Below are positions 6,370 to 14,082 of a DNA stretch of 21,530 nucleotides, in pieces. The position numbers and the translations under genes were made by a program. The notes below the pieces were generated by a model. That model saw only the letters and a list, made by a program, of their open reading frames with translations. It was not told the origin of the DNA and did no database searches. The DNA comes from DATDRS01 sp035291605 (GTDB lineage: Bacteria > Chloroflexota > Anaerolineae > Anaerolineales > UBA6663), in assembly GCA_035291605.1 (NCBI GenBank), contig DATDRS010000341.1, positions 1 through 21,530 on the forward strand. The letters run 5' to 3'. Within the stretch, counting starts at the first letter, position 1; each line of letters starts with the position of its first letter.

Positions 6370-8889
6370 ATGCCCGATCGCCTCGACGCCGACACCGTCT
6401 TCCTGAATATCGCGGGCGGGCAACCGCTCTCGGAAGATCCGTTGGGCCTGGCCGCGTTTGCGCCGCCGCGCCGCGCGGCGCGCGGGCGTGAGCGCGATCT
6501 GCTCTTCCTCTGCCTGACGCTGCGGGCGCGCACGCCGCAGTCTATTCAGCCTCATCGTTATACCGAACTGCTCGACCTCGCCGCCGCCACGTTCTATGGC
6601 AGCCCCGGCTCGGTCACGGCCGCGCTACGCCAGGCGCTCGCCGCCGTCAATCAGAATTTGCTCGACCACAATTTACGGGAGAGCGCCGGGGCCGCGCCCA
6701 TGCAGGGCGGCCTCGTCGGCGCGGCCCTGCGCGGAGGCGATTTCTACGCCGTGCAGTGCGGGCCGGGCCTGCTCCTCGTCGCGCACGGCGCGATCGTCGA
6801 GCGCTTCCCCACGCTCCCCAGCCGCCCGCTCGGTTTGAGCAACGCCCTCGACGCGCATTACTTTCACGCCGCCGTCAACGAAAGCGAATACTTCGCCCTC
6901 AGCGGCGGCGCGCATTCCGGCTGGAACGAAAACGCGCTCGCGGGCCTCGGCGGGCTTGCGACCCTCACGCACGTCGTGGACCGGCTGAAGGCCGCGACGA
7001 CCGAGGACATCGTCGCTCTCGTGGGGCGTTTCGAGCCGGGCGGCACGTTGACCCCCATGAAGCCCGCGCCCGCCGCTTCTCCCTCGACGGTCAAACCTGT
7101 CCTCGCCGTTCCCTCGGTGGGGTTGCCGAAGATTGACTTGAGTTCGCTCGCCACGCGGCTGAGGCCGCCGGCCGAAGCCGAGCCGGTCCGGGCGGTCGAG
7201 CCTCAGCCTCGCCCCGACGCTTCCGCGCGGATGCCTGAACCCGTCTCGCCCCCACCCATCGAGTCTGCGCCTGCCTCCCACCCGGAAGCGCAACCGGCTG
7301 TGGTGAGCGAGGCGCACCCCCAGGCTGAAGCGCCCGCGCCTGAACTGGCGAGCGCCAGCCCAATCGCGCATGAGCCTGCGCCTCACGCCTCCACGCCCGC
7401 CTCCGAGACCGACTGGCCTTCCCTGCTTCACCGCGCCGAGCGGTTGGGCAGCGCCGGGCCTATGCCCTCCATCCCGGTGATCGAAGAGATACCGCCGATT
7501 CGCCGCAACGCGGCCGAGGCGAAGCCCAGGGGCGGGGTCGCCGCTGCGGCCGCACGGGCGGCGTTCAGTCGCGGGTTCCAATCGCTGGGCCGCGCGCTCG
7601 GCGTCACACTCACCGAATTCAATCGCGCCTGGCGCACGCTCGTCGCCCGGATGCTGCCGGAAGGCACGCGCCTGCAGCAGGATGGCCTGTTCGCCATCCC
7701 GACCCCCGTGCAGATCGGCATCGCGGTAGTCATCCCGCTGGTCGTGGTCGCCGTGGTCGCGCTCGTGTACATCCAGCGGGGGCGCGCCGAGCAGTTCAAC
7801 GACACGCTCGCGCAGGCGCAGCTCGAGATCGCCACGGGGCGGGCCTCGCCCAACGCCCTCGCCGCGCGCCCGCACTGGGAACGCGCGCTGGAATGGCTCG
7901 CGCAGGCTGAACTGCTGCGCCCCGGCGACGAGAAGGTGGCGCAGTTCCGCCGCGAGGCGCAGGAGAAGCTCGACGCGCTCGACGGCGTTGCGCGCCTCGA
8001 CTACCAACCGCTCGTGGTGGGCGGGCTGGGCCGCGAGGTGAATGTGAAGCACATCCTGCTCGTGGGCCAAGATGTGTACGCGCTCGACGAGCCGCACAAC
8101 CGCGTCTTGCGCCTCACGCCCGGGAGCAACAACAGCGGCTATGCACTCGACGCCGAGTTCCAGTGCGCCAGCGGCGTGATCGGCGACTTCACCATCGGCT
8201 CGCTGGTGGATATCGGCCTGCTGCCCGGCCCGAACGTGATGGGCAGCGACGCCGTGGTCGCGCTGGATACGACGGGCGGCCTGCTGTACTGCGCGCCGGA
8301 ATCGACGCCCCTGGCGACTTACCTGCCCACGCCCGAGTCGAGCTGGATTCGCCCTGCGGCGCTGGAGGTCTACGCCGACCGGCTGTACGTGCTCGACCCC
8401 GGCGGGAACGAGGTGTGGCAGTTCCTCGCCGCGGGCGGGGCGTTCAACCAGGCCCCCACGCGCTATTTCACGGGCCTGCCCTACGACTTGCAGTCGGTGA
8501 TTGACTTTTCGATTGCGGGCGGCGACCTGTTCCTGCTCCGCCGGGACGGGCGCGTGATGGGCTGCACCCGCCCGGGCAGCGGCCAGCCTCCCGCCTGCAC
8601 CGAGAGCATGCAGTTCTCTGATCAACGCGAGGGCCGCGCCCCCGGCGACCGCCTGGCCGAGGTGACTCTCCCCGTGCGGCTGTTCTACGATCCTCCGCCG
8701 GAGCCTTCGCTCTACCTGATTGACGCGGGCGCCTCGGGCCTCTACCAGCTCAGCCTGAAATTGGCGTTTGTCCGGCAATATCGCGCGCGCGCGCCCCTCG
8801 GCGCGCCGATCACTTCCGTGGCAATTGACCCGGCCAAGCAAATCTTCGTCAGCGCGGGCGACAACGTTTACTTCGCGCCTCGCCCCTAA
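6370..8889 (+). CDS. Membrane protein with PP2C-like N-terminal domain, Pro/Ala-rich linker, one TM helix and C-terminal beta-propeller-like domain
   Basis: The product has 839 residues and no single family name I can give. Residues 1 to about 230 look like a PP2C-type phosphatase fold (helices with AALRQALAAVNQNLL, strands GLVGAALRGGDFYAVQCGPG, then RPLGLSNALD and ALSGGAHSGWNENAL). The metal-binding Asp motifs of active PP2C (DGxGGH, SDG) are not visible, so it may be a pseudophosphatase. Residues about 230-400 are Pro/Ala/Glu-rich. A strong hydrophobic helix at about 449-470 (IGIAVVIPLVVVAVVALVYI) is followed by a helical TPR-like stretch. From about 545 there are repeated strand motifs such as VYALDEPHNRVLRL, LYVLDPGGNEVWQF and LFLLRRDGRVMG, typical of NHL-type propellers. 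Predicted topology is cytoplasmic N-domain and external propeller, suggesting a transmembrane sensor; that role is inference. Confidence 0.8.
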   Translation: MPDRLDADTVFLNIAGGQPLSEDPLGLAAFAPPRRAARGRERDLLFLCLTLRARTPQSIQPHRYTELLDLAAATFYGSPGSVTAALRQALAAVNQNLLDHNLRESAGAAPMQGGLVGAALRGGDFYAVQCGPGLLLVAHGAIVERFPTLPSRPLGLSNALDAHYFHAAVNESEYFALSGGAHSGWNENALAGLGGLATLTHVVDRLKAATTEDIVALVGRFEPGGTLTPMKPAPAASPSTVKPVLAVPSVGLPKIDLSSLATRLRPPAEAEPVRAVEPQPRPDASARMPEPVSPPPIESAPASHPEAQPAVVSEAHPQAEAPAPELASASPIAHEPAPHASTPASETDWPSLLHRAERLGSAGPMPSIPVIEEIPPIRRNAAEAKPRGGVAAAAARAAFSRGFQSLGRALGVTLTEFNRAWRTLVARMLPEGTRLQQDGLFAIPTPVQIGIAVVIPLVVVAVVALVYIQRGRAEQFNDTLAQAQLEIATGRASPNALAARPHWERALEWLAQAELLRPGDEKVAQFRREAQEKLDALDGVARLDYQPLVVGGLGREVNVKHILLVGQDVYALDEPHNRVLRLTPGSNNSGYALDAEFQCASGVIGDFTIGSLVDIGLLPGPNVMGSDAVVALDTTGGLLYCAPESTPLATYLPTPESSWIRPAALEVYADRLYVLDPGGNEVWQFLAAGGAFNQAPTRYFTGLPYDLQSVIDFSIAGGDLFLLRRDGRVMGCTRPGSGQPPACTESMQFSDQREGRAPGDRLAEVTLPVRLFYDPPPEPSLYLIDAGASGLYQLSLKLAFVRQYRARAPLGAPITSVAIDPAKQIFVSAGDNVYFAPRP

Positions 8890-8994
8890 TCAAGAGAAGC
8901 TGGCCAGCCAAGTGTCTTGGGCGAAGCCGCATAGCGGTTCCGTCGAGGAATGCCAACTCTCCTCTCCCCGCTTATCACTGGACAAATTCGCTCC

Positions 8995-9029
8995 GGGTCT
9001 ATATACTCACTGAGTGAGTATATAGACCC
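8995..9029. promoter_or_regulatory. Perfect 35-bp palindrome: probable PadR operator overlapping the promoter
   Basis: Two 17-bp arms (GGGTCTATATACTCACT at 8995-9011 and its exact complement at 9013-9029) surround a single central G at 9012. The palindrome ends 2 nt before the ATG of the padR-family gene. It contains a -10-like TATATA at 9019-9024, so a protein bound here would block transcription. By position, the regulator encoded directly downstream is the likely ligand (autoregulation of padR-modA-modB). Confidence 0.8.
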
Positions 9030-9031
9030 CT

Positions 9032-9586
9032 ATGCCTCCCTGCGCCGCTTACGCCAGCGACCTCTCACCCGAATACCCTCTGCTGGGTTTCTTGGCTCAA
9101 CAACCCGCCCACGGGTACGAACTGCACCAGCGGCTCGTCGCCGATCTGAGCCAAATCTGGCGCGTCAGCCTGAGCCAGACTTACAACATCCTCAAGCGCC
9201 TCGAAGAGCAAGGGTATATCACTGGCACAGTTCAGGAACAGGAAAAACTCCCTTCCCGTCGCCAGTTTCATCTCACCCCGGCTGGTCGCCGCCGCTTCAA
9301 CAATTGGCTCCACTCCTTCGCTTCGTACAGTCTGCGCGCCGTCCGCGTGGAGTTTACGACCCGCCTCTACTTTGCCCACGCCCTCGACCGTGACCTCCTG
9401 CCCGACCTGATTAAATGGCAGACAAATGAAATCCAATCCGGCCTTGCTCAACTCCGGACAATGTTGACGGAGATTCCCCCGGAAAAAGTTTTCAACCGGC
9501 TCGGTCTGGAGTTGCGTATCCGCCAGTTGTCTTCGCTCCTCGACTGGATAGCCGATTGTCGGGTGGCGCTTGGCTTGCAGGAGTGA
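9032..9586 (+). CDS. PadR-family transcriptional regulator
   Basis: The 184-residue product has the PadR winged-helix domain at its N-terminus: PLLGFLAQQPAHGYELHQRL (about 15-34), the recognition segment WRVSLSQTYNILKRLEEQGYI, then the wing (RRQFHLTPAGRRRFNNWL). The C-terminal half (about 100-184) is the helical PadR dimerisation region, ending in LSSLLDWIADCRVAL. It is probably a dimeric repressor of its own operon through the palindrome at 8995-9029. There is no Shine-Dalgarno; TATATA at 9019-9024 lies 7 nt before the ATG, so the mRNA may be leaderless. The modA start follows 15 nt after its stop, so molybdate or molybdenum cofactor status is a candidate signal, by context only. Confidence 0.92.
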   Translation: MPPCAAYASDLSPEYPLLGFLAQQPAHGYELHQRLVADLSQIWRVSLSQTYNILKRLEEQGYITGTVQEQEKLPSRRQFHLTPAGRRRFNNWLHSFASYSLRAVRVEFTTRLYFAHALDRDLLPDLIKWQTNEIQSGLAQLRTMLTEIPPEKVFNRLGLELRIRQLSSLLDWIADCRVALGLQE

Positions 9587-9601
9587 GAAGAGATTCAGGC
9601 C

Positions 9602-10393
9602 ATGAAAAAATTTTGGGTTCTGACTTTTGCCCTGTTGTTCTTTTTCTTGACCGCCTGCGCCGCGCCGACCTCCGTCCCACCGACTCCCGCTTCCCAAACC
9701 CTCACCGTCTTCGCCGCCGCCTCGCTCACCGGCGCCTTCGCCGAGTTGGGTAAAGGCTTTGAAGTCGCGCATCCCGGCGTGAACGTCGCCTTCAATTTCG
9801 GCGGGTCGCAGAGCCTCCGCACGCAACTGGAGCAGGGGGCGGTCGCCGACGTGTTTGCCTCGGCCAACGAAGAAGAAATACAGGCGGCCGTCGCCTCGGG
9901 CTTAATCAATGGCGAGGATGTGCAGATTTTCGCTACTAATCGGCTGATCGTCATCCTTCCACAAGACAATCCGGCGAGAGTGGAGCGCTTGGAGGACCTC
10001 GCCCGCCCCGGTCTCAAGCTGGTGCTCGCCGCCGAAGAAGTGCCGGTGGGCAAGTATTCGCGGGACATGCTGGATAAACTTGAGAACCAGTTCGGCGTAA
10101 GGTTCAAGGCCAGCGTGCTCGCCAACGTCGTCTCCAGCGAGGACAATGTGAAACAGGTCGTAGTCAAAGTGCAGTTGGGCGAGGCCGACGCGGGGATTGT
10201 CTATACTTCCGATGCGGTGGCTGCGCCGGAACTAAAAACTATTTCCATTCCCGCTGAATATAATGTGACCGCTGCCTATCCCATCGCTGTGCTTGCCGCC
10301 TCGCCGCACTCCGCGCTGGCTAAAGCGTTTGTGGAGTATGTGCTTTCAGCCGAGGGGCAGGGAATGATGGGGAAGTGGGGGTTTGGAAAATAG
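9602..10393 (+). CDS. modA: Molybdate ABC transporter substrate-binding lipoprotein ModA
   Basis: The 263-residue product starts with a lipoprotein signal (MKKFWVLTFALLFFFLTAC, lipid-modified Cys19) and a short Pro/Thr linker. The ModA/WtpA-type binding domain follows: LTVFAAASLTGAFAELG, then FNFGGSQSLRTQLEQGAVADVFASA, and later EADAGIVYTSDA. These loops hold the oxyanion in the family. It should capture molybdate (or tungstate) outside the membrane and pass it to ModB. GAGAAGAGA lies before the ATG as a ribosome site. Its place between padR and modB supports the name; tungstate specificity cannot be excluded. Confidence 0.93.
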   Translation: MKKFWVLTFALLFFFLTACAAPTSVPPTPASQTLTVFAAASLTGAFAELGKGFEVAHPGVNVAFNFGGSQSLRTQLEQGAVADVFASANEEEIQAAVASGLINGEDVQIFATNRLIVILPQDNPARVERLEDLARPGLKLVLAAEEVPVGKYSRDMLDKLENQFGVRFKASVLANVVSSEDNVKQVVVKVQLGEADAGIVYTSDAVAAPELKTISIPAEYNVTAAYPIAVLAASPHSALAKAFVEYVLSAEGQGMMGKWGFGK

Positions 10394-10466
10394 GCTCATC
10401 CCGCGGTTTTCGTTCAATGCTGGCTGGAGACCCTGTGCGGCATTGTGGACGAGATCAAGCGATTGA

Positions 10467-11300
10467 TTGACCGGGAACATCACCCTGACCGACCATTCCT
10501 CATCCCACATCTCCATCCGCGGCAAATCCGTCTGGCTGTTCGTCGTTCCGGCCAGTGCGCTCGTGTGCCTGTTCGCCCTGCCGCTGTTCGCGCTCCTGTG
10601 GCGCGCGGTGGAGGCAGGCCTCATGGGACAAATGCTCGAGCCGACCGCCCTCAGCGCGCTCCGGCTCAGCCTGCTCACCAGCACGCTCGCCACCCTCGCC
10701 GCTGCGCTCACCGGGACGCCCCTGGCTTTCGCGCTCGCGCGCTGGCCGTTTCGCGGGCGCGCCTGGCTCGAACTGCTGATTGACTTGCCGGTCGTCCTGC
10801 CGCCCGCCGTGGCTGGCCTCGCACTGCTCATGGCCTTTGGACGGCGCGGGGTTTTCGGCGGGGCGCTGAGCGCGGCCGGGATCAGCCTGCCGTTCACCAC
10901 GGCGGCGGTGGTCGTCGCCCAGGCGTTCGTCGCCGCGCCGCTGTACGTGCGCGCCGCCCGCATCGGGTTCGCGAGCGTTGACCCGCAGCTCGAAGAAGCC
11001 GCTTACGCGGAGGGCGCGAACCAGTGGCAATTGTTCCGCTACGTCATGCTGCCGGTGACGGGCCGCGCCATCCTCGGCGGCCTCGTCCTGTGCTGGACAC
11101 GCGCGCTGGGCGAATTCGGCGCAACGATCTTGTTCGCCGGCAACCTCGAAGGCCGGACGCAGACGATGCCGCTGGCGATTTACCTCGGCCTCGAGCGGGA
11201 CCTGGGTGTGGCGTTAGCGCTCTCGGCGCTGCTGCTGGCGATCTCGATCATCCTTCTGACGATCCTGCGACGACTGGAAAACTCAGCCGTGTTATCCTGA
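10467..11300 (+). CDS. modB: Molybdate ABC transporter permease ModB
   Basis: The 277-residue product has about five or six membrane helices (for example SVWLFVVPASALVCLFALPLFALLW as the first) and the permease EAA loop EEAAYAEGANQWQLFRYVMLP, which docks on the ATPase. LVLCWTRALGEFGATILFAGN is typical of ModB/CysT-type permeases. The frame opens only at the TTG at 10467, directly after an in-frame TGA, so the start is TTG or the N-terminus is slightly shortened. A 17-codon reading frame (10417-10470) overlaps this start as TTGA and could be a coupling leader, though this is weak. No ModC ATPase gene follows; coaE is next. Confidence 0.9.
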   Translation: MTGNITLTDHSSSHISIRGKSVWLFVVPASALVCLFALPLFALLWRAVEAGLMGQMLEPTALSALRLSLLTSTLATLAAALTGTPLAFALARWPFRGRAWLELLIDLPVVLPPAVAGLALLMAFGRRGVFGGALSAAGISLPFTTAAVVVAQAFVAAPLYVRAARIGFASVDPQLEEAAYAEGANQWQLFRYVMLPVTGRAILGGLVLCWTRALGEFGATILFAGNLEGRTQTMPLAIYLGLERDLGVALALSALLLAISIILLTILRRLENSAVLS

Positions 11301-11312
11301 CGCTCATCTTGC

Positions 11313-11341
11313 TTGACGTTCCTTAGGGCGAAGACTAGAAT
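11313..11341 (+). promoter_or_regulatory. Sigma-70-like promoter for coaE
   Basis: TTGACG at 11313-11318 and TAGAAT at 11336-11341 are separated by exactly 17 nt, the best-matching promoter in the window. The start would be near 11348, giving a leader of about 35 nt. It separates coaE from the mod operon. Confidence 0.65.
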
Positions 11342-11382
11342 ACGGCGCATAGCGGCCCCTCCCCTAGAGACACTGATTCCTC

Positions 11383-12531
11383 ATGAACAATCGTTGGCCC
11401 GGCAAATATGTGATTGGCCTCACCGGCAATATCGCCACCGGCAAAAGCGTGGTGCGCAGGATGCTGGAGCACCTGGGGGCGATGGGTGTTGACGCCGATG
11501 CGCTCTCGCATCAGGCGCTCGCCAAAGGCGGCCCGGCGTATGCCCAGGCGCTGAAGACCTTCGGCGAATGGCTGCTTGGGCCGGAGGGCGAGATCAGCCG
11601 GGCGGCGCTGGGCAAGGTCGTCTTTGCCGACGCCAAGGCGCTCGCCAAGCTGGAAGCGATCATCCATCCCATCGTGGGCCAGGCGCTGGACTTTCTCGTC
11701 AAGCGGTCGCAGGCCCAGGTGGTCGTGATCGAAGCGATCAAACTGATCGAGTCCGGGCTCGCGAAGGACTGCGACGCGGTGTGGGTCGTCAACACCCCCG
11801 AGGCCGTGCAAGTCTTGCGGCTGATCAACAAGCGCAAGATGCCCGAGGACGAGGCGGTGCAACGCATCAGCGTGCAGAGCCCGCAAGCCGATAAATTAAA
11901 AGCGGCGGCGGTGGTCATCCAGAACGCCGGCTCGTTCGAGGAAACCTGGGTGCAGGTGCAGGCCGCCTTCAGCAAAATCAGTCAGCCCGCCGCGGCCCCT
12001 GCGCCGGCCAGGCCGGCGGCCGCGCCGCCCGGGGAGAAGCAGGTCAAAGTCCGGCGCGGCAACCCCAGGGATGCGAACGCCATTGCCGCGCTCATCAAGC
12101 AGGTGACGCAGGGCCAGAAGGACCTCACGCGCGCCGACATTATGGAGGCGTTCGGCGACAAGGCGTATATGCTGGCGGAGTACGGCGAGGAACTCTCCGG
12201 GCTGGTGGGTTGGAAGGTGGAGAACCTTGTCGCGCGCGTGGACGAGTTTTACATCGCCGCGAGTGCGCCGCTGGAGAAATTAAGCCCGCCCCTGCTCGAG
12301 GCCGTGGAAAAAGCCGCTCAAGAATTGCAGAGCGAAGCGGCGCTGGTGTTCGTGCCGTTGCCCATCGCTCAGTCCGCCGCGCAGGCGCTCTCCGGTTCGG
12401 GCTACTTTCCCCAACTGCCGGAGAAACTCGGCGTGTCCGCCTGGAAGGATGCAGCGAAAGAGTCCATGCCGCTTGGCACGGCGTTACTGTTCAAGAAATT
12501 GCGCGAAGACCGCGTGATGAAACCGATCTAG
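11383..12531 (+). CDS. coaE: Dephospho-CoA kinase fused to a C-terminal GNAT-like domain
   Basis: Residues 1 to about 198 are a dephospho-CoA kinase, which makes the last step of coenzyme A synthesis (ATP-dependent 3'-phosphorylation). The P-loop is GNIATGKS (15-22), followed by VDADALSH, the CoA-site region EAIIHPIVGQAL, VVIEAIKLIESGL and the lid segment RLINKRKMPEDEAVQRI. After an Ala/Pro-rich linker (about 199-218), residues from about 220 (VKVRRGNPRDANAIAALI) to 382 resemble an N-acetyltransferase fold, including AYMLAEYGEELSGLVGWKVENLV and LEAVEKAAQEL. Normal CoaE proteins have about 200 residues, so this one is nearly doubled. The second domain's substrate, and whether it is active, are unknown. 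It has its own promoter; the ribosome site is weak. Confidence 0.9.
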   Translation: MNNRWPGKYVIGLTGNIATGKSVVRRMLEHLGAMGVDADALSHQALAKGGPAYAQALKTFGEWLLGPEGEISRAALGKVVFADAKALAKLEAIIHPIVGQALDFLVKRSQAQVVVIEAIKLIESGLAKDCDAVWVVNTPEAVQVLRLINKRKMPEDEAVQRISVQSPQADKLKAAAVVIQNAGSFEETWVQVQAAFSKISQPAAAPAPARPAAAPPGEKQVKVRRGNPRDANAIAALIKQVTQGQKDLTRADIMEAFGDKAYMLAEYGEELSGLVGWKVENLVARVDEFYIAASAPLEKLSPPLLEAVEKAAQELQSEAALVFVPLPIAQSAAQALSGSGYFPQLPEKLGVSAWKDAAKESMPLGTALLFKKLREDRVMKPI

Positions 12532-12539
12532 CCGAGCTC

Positions 12540-12620
12540 CTGTCGGGAAATTCTACCCTGGCGGGTCGAGAAACCCCTTTTCTCGCAGAAAACGGGTTTC
12601 TGCTGCGAGTTCTCCGACAG
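12540..12620. repeat. Nested inverted repeat containing the second copy of the GAAACCC/CTCGCAG hairpin
   Basis: The inner stem pairs 12570-12581 (GAAACCCCTTTT) with 12589-12600 (AAAACGGGTTTC) with one mismatch, around the loop CTCGCAG. Outer arms CTGTCGG (12540-12546) and CCGACAG (12614-12620) are exact complements. The inner hairpin closely matches the terminator at 1884-1915, but no T-run follows, so termination here is doubtful. It lies between coaE and the small membrane protein gene. Confidence 0.65.
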
Positions 12621-12659
12621 AAACTAGCCGAGACACCCGGTTTCGAGGAGACCCTGTAT

Positions 12660-12914
12660 ATGAAGCGTGTGATTGATTGGGCCAAAGCCCACCCGCGCCT
12701 GGCCGCGTGGATCGTTCTAGGATTGGGCATGGACGCCATGGTGGCGTACGAGGCGCGGGATGTGGGGCTGCTGGCGGGGCAGTGGATCGCCCTGATCGTC
12801 GCCACCACGCTGGTCGCGGGATTGTGCGTGTGGATTATCGGCTGGGAAGACGACGACGAAGAAGCGCCCTCGGCTGACCAACCCGCCGAAAAACCGGCGG
12901 AGGCTAAGAAGTGA
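12660..12914 (+). CDS. Small membrane protein with two TM helices and acidic tail
   Basis: I do not recognise a family. The 84-residue product begins MKRVIDWAKAHPRLAAWI, has a first hydrophobic segment (about 14-34, AAWIVLGLGMDAMVAYEA) and a second (about 37-61, LLAGQWIALIVATTLVAGLCVWIIG), then an acidic, Ala/Pro/Lys-rich tail with EDDDEE. Both ends are probably cytoplasmic. The ATG at 12660 is preceded by GAGGAG at a suitable distance; longer in-frame starts run back through coaE and the inverted repeat and are not credible. A strong terminator follows directly. The function is unknown. Confidence 0.72.
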   Translation: MKRVIDWAKAHPRLAAWIVLGLGMDAMVAYEARDVGLLAGQWIALIVATTLVAGLCVWIIGWEDDDEEAPSADQPAEKPAEAKK

Positions 12915-12934
12915 GCCTCGGCCAGCTGGCATGA

Positions 12935-12963
12935 AAAAAGCCCGCCTGCCAGGCGGGCTTTTT
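12935..12963. terminator. Bidirectional intrinsic terminator
   Basis: A perfect 13-bp stem pairs 12935-12947 (AAAAAGCCCGCCT) with 12951-12963 (AGGCGGGCTTTTT) across a 3-nt loop. A-run and T-run flanks make it work in both directions. It sits exactly between the converging small membrane protein gene and the secreted repeat protein gene. Confidence 0.93.
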
Positions 12964-12980
12964 GTCCTCTGGGAGGGGCG

Positions 12981-13964
12981 TTAGTAGAACCAGACCATAT
13001 AACTCGTGCGCGTGCGGATCGTCGGGAGGCCGGGGTAGCTGACGATGAACTCCATTGCCACCACCGATCCTGGCCGATCCGGGCCGACGCCGAACGAGAA
13101 GGAGGTCGCGCCATTGGCGTTGGTCGGCGCCAGGGTGAAGGATTGAGCGCCGGCGGGGAAGTGGACGACCAGGATGACTGCGGCCTGGCTGAGCGGCTTG
13201 CCGAACTGGTCAGACACCTGCACCATGCCGGTCTGGGCGCCATTGCGCGGCGCGATCGGGTTGAGGACGGTGGCCCGGGCGCTGAGGGCGGTGACGCTGG
13301 GCTTCGTGGGCGGGCTGGCGCTGTCCACCGTCGCCTCCAGGCGGCCGCGGTCCAGCTTGGCGTAATCGTAATAGATCTGGCCCAACAGCGCGAGCTGAAT
13401 GCGCTGGCCCGCCGGTTTTTCGGGGTGCCATTCCATCCTGGCGCGTTGGAAGTACTGGACGATGCGGCCATTTTCAATCGCGTACTCGGTGATGGGGTAG
13501 CCGTACATATCCAGCCCGCCGGTCTTTTGCCAATGTTCCATGAATTTCAGGCAGGCTGTGTGGCTGGTCTCCGGGAAGTATTGGCAGTTGGGATCGGAGG
13601 CGGATGGAATCTGGGGGACCGGGATGGGTGGTGTGCGCTTGTCCAGTTCGTCTCCCAAGAGGCCCAGTTGAATCTTATAGGGGTCAGGGTTATTGGGGTG
13701 CCATTCGAGCCGCGCCCGCTGGAAATACTGGACCAGCAATTTAGTTTGCGGATCAACGTAGGCCTCGGTTATGGGGTAACCGTAGCGCCCGATGCCCCCC
13801 GTGGCGTTAAAGAACTGAATAAAAGGTTCTGTGACATTGTGCCCCGTCTGGGGAAAATACTTCGACTCGTCACCCGACTGCGCCAACGCGAATGGCGCGG
13901 CGACGAAGCTGAGGACGAGGCACAGGATGAAAGTGAGATGGATTGGACGGCGCATGCTGTTCAT
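12981..13964 (-). CDS. Secreted protein with two GYPITE/YFQRAR repeats and a C-terminal Ig-like domain
   Basis: The 327-residue product starts with a signal peptide (hydrophobic LTFILCLVLSFVAAPFALA, probable cleavage after Ala28). Two tandem repeats follow, about 36-105 and 128-192. Each runs YFPxTxH ... GGxxxYGYPITE ... VQYFQRARxEWHP ... IQLxLLG. This repeat, somewhat like LGFP repeats, is common in exported proteins of Chloroflexota. The last 110 residues (from about ATVDSASPP) are strand-rich with VQVSDQFGKPLSQAAVILVV, typical of an Ig-like (Big_1-type) domain. It probably works at the cell surface in adhesion or wall binding; this is inference. The start at 13964 follows a tiny in-frame-shifted ATG AAG CTA TGA (13972-13961) that overlaps it; residue 4 is also a possible start. 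Confidence 0.82.
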   Translation of the reverse strand: MNSMRRPIHLTFILCLVLSFVAAPFALAQSGDESKYFPQTGHNVTEPFIQFFNATGGIGRYGYPITEAYVDPQTKLLVQYFQRARLEWHPNNPDPYKIQLGLLGDELDKRTPPIPVPQIPSASDPNCQYFPETSHTACLKFMEHWQKTGGLDMYGYPITEYAIENGRIVQYFQRARMEWHPEKPAGQRIQLALLGQIYYDYAKLDRGRLEATVDSASPPTKPSVTALSARATVLNPIAPRNGAQTGMVQVSDQFGKPLSQAAVILVVHFPAGAQSFTLAPTNANGATSFSFGVGPDRPGSVVAMEFIVSYPGLPTIRTRTSYMVWFY

Positions 13965-14007
13965 AGCTTCATAGCCCCGCTGAACTAACTATTTTCTTAC
14001 TCTGTCT

Positions 14008-14035
14008 ATTATATAGCCGAAATTCATAGAAGCAA
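14008..14035 (-). promoter_or_regulatory. Promoter of the secreted repeat protein gene
   Basis: On the minus strand, TTGCTT (14035-14030) and a perfect TATAAT (14013-14008) are 16 nt apart. The leader to the ATG at 13964 would be about 37 nt. This separates the gene from the maf-pbp-rsgA operon upstream. Confidence 0.55.
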
Positions 14036-14082
14036 GACCATTGGCCCAGGAAAGCGCATTTTATAACTAAATCTTCGGAAAG

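Noticed and set aside
6673..8841. 722-codon minus-strand open frame opposite the PP2C-like gene
   Set aside because: Composition is typical of an antisense shadow, and the plus strand has a TM helix, domain order and promoter.
10417..10470. 17-codon leader peptide before modB
   Set aside because: It overlaps the TTG start neatly, but has no ribosome site and no attenuator-like structure; it may be chance.
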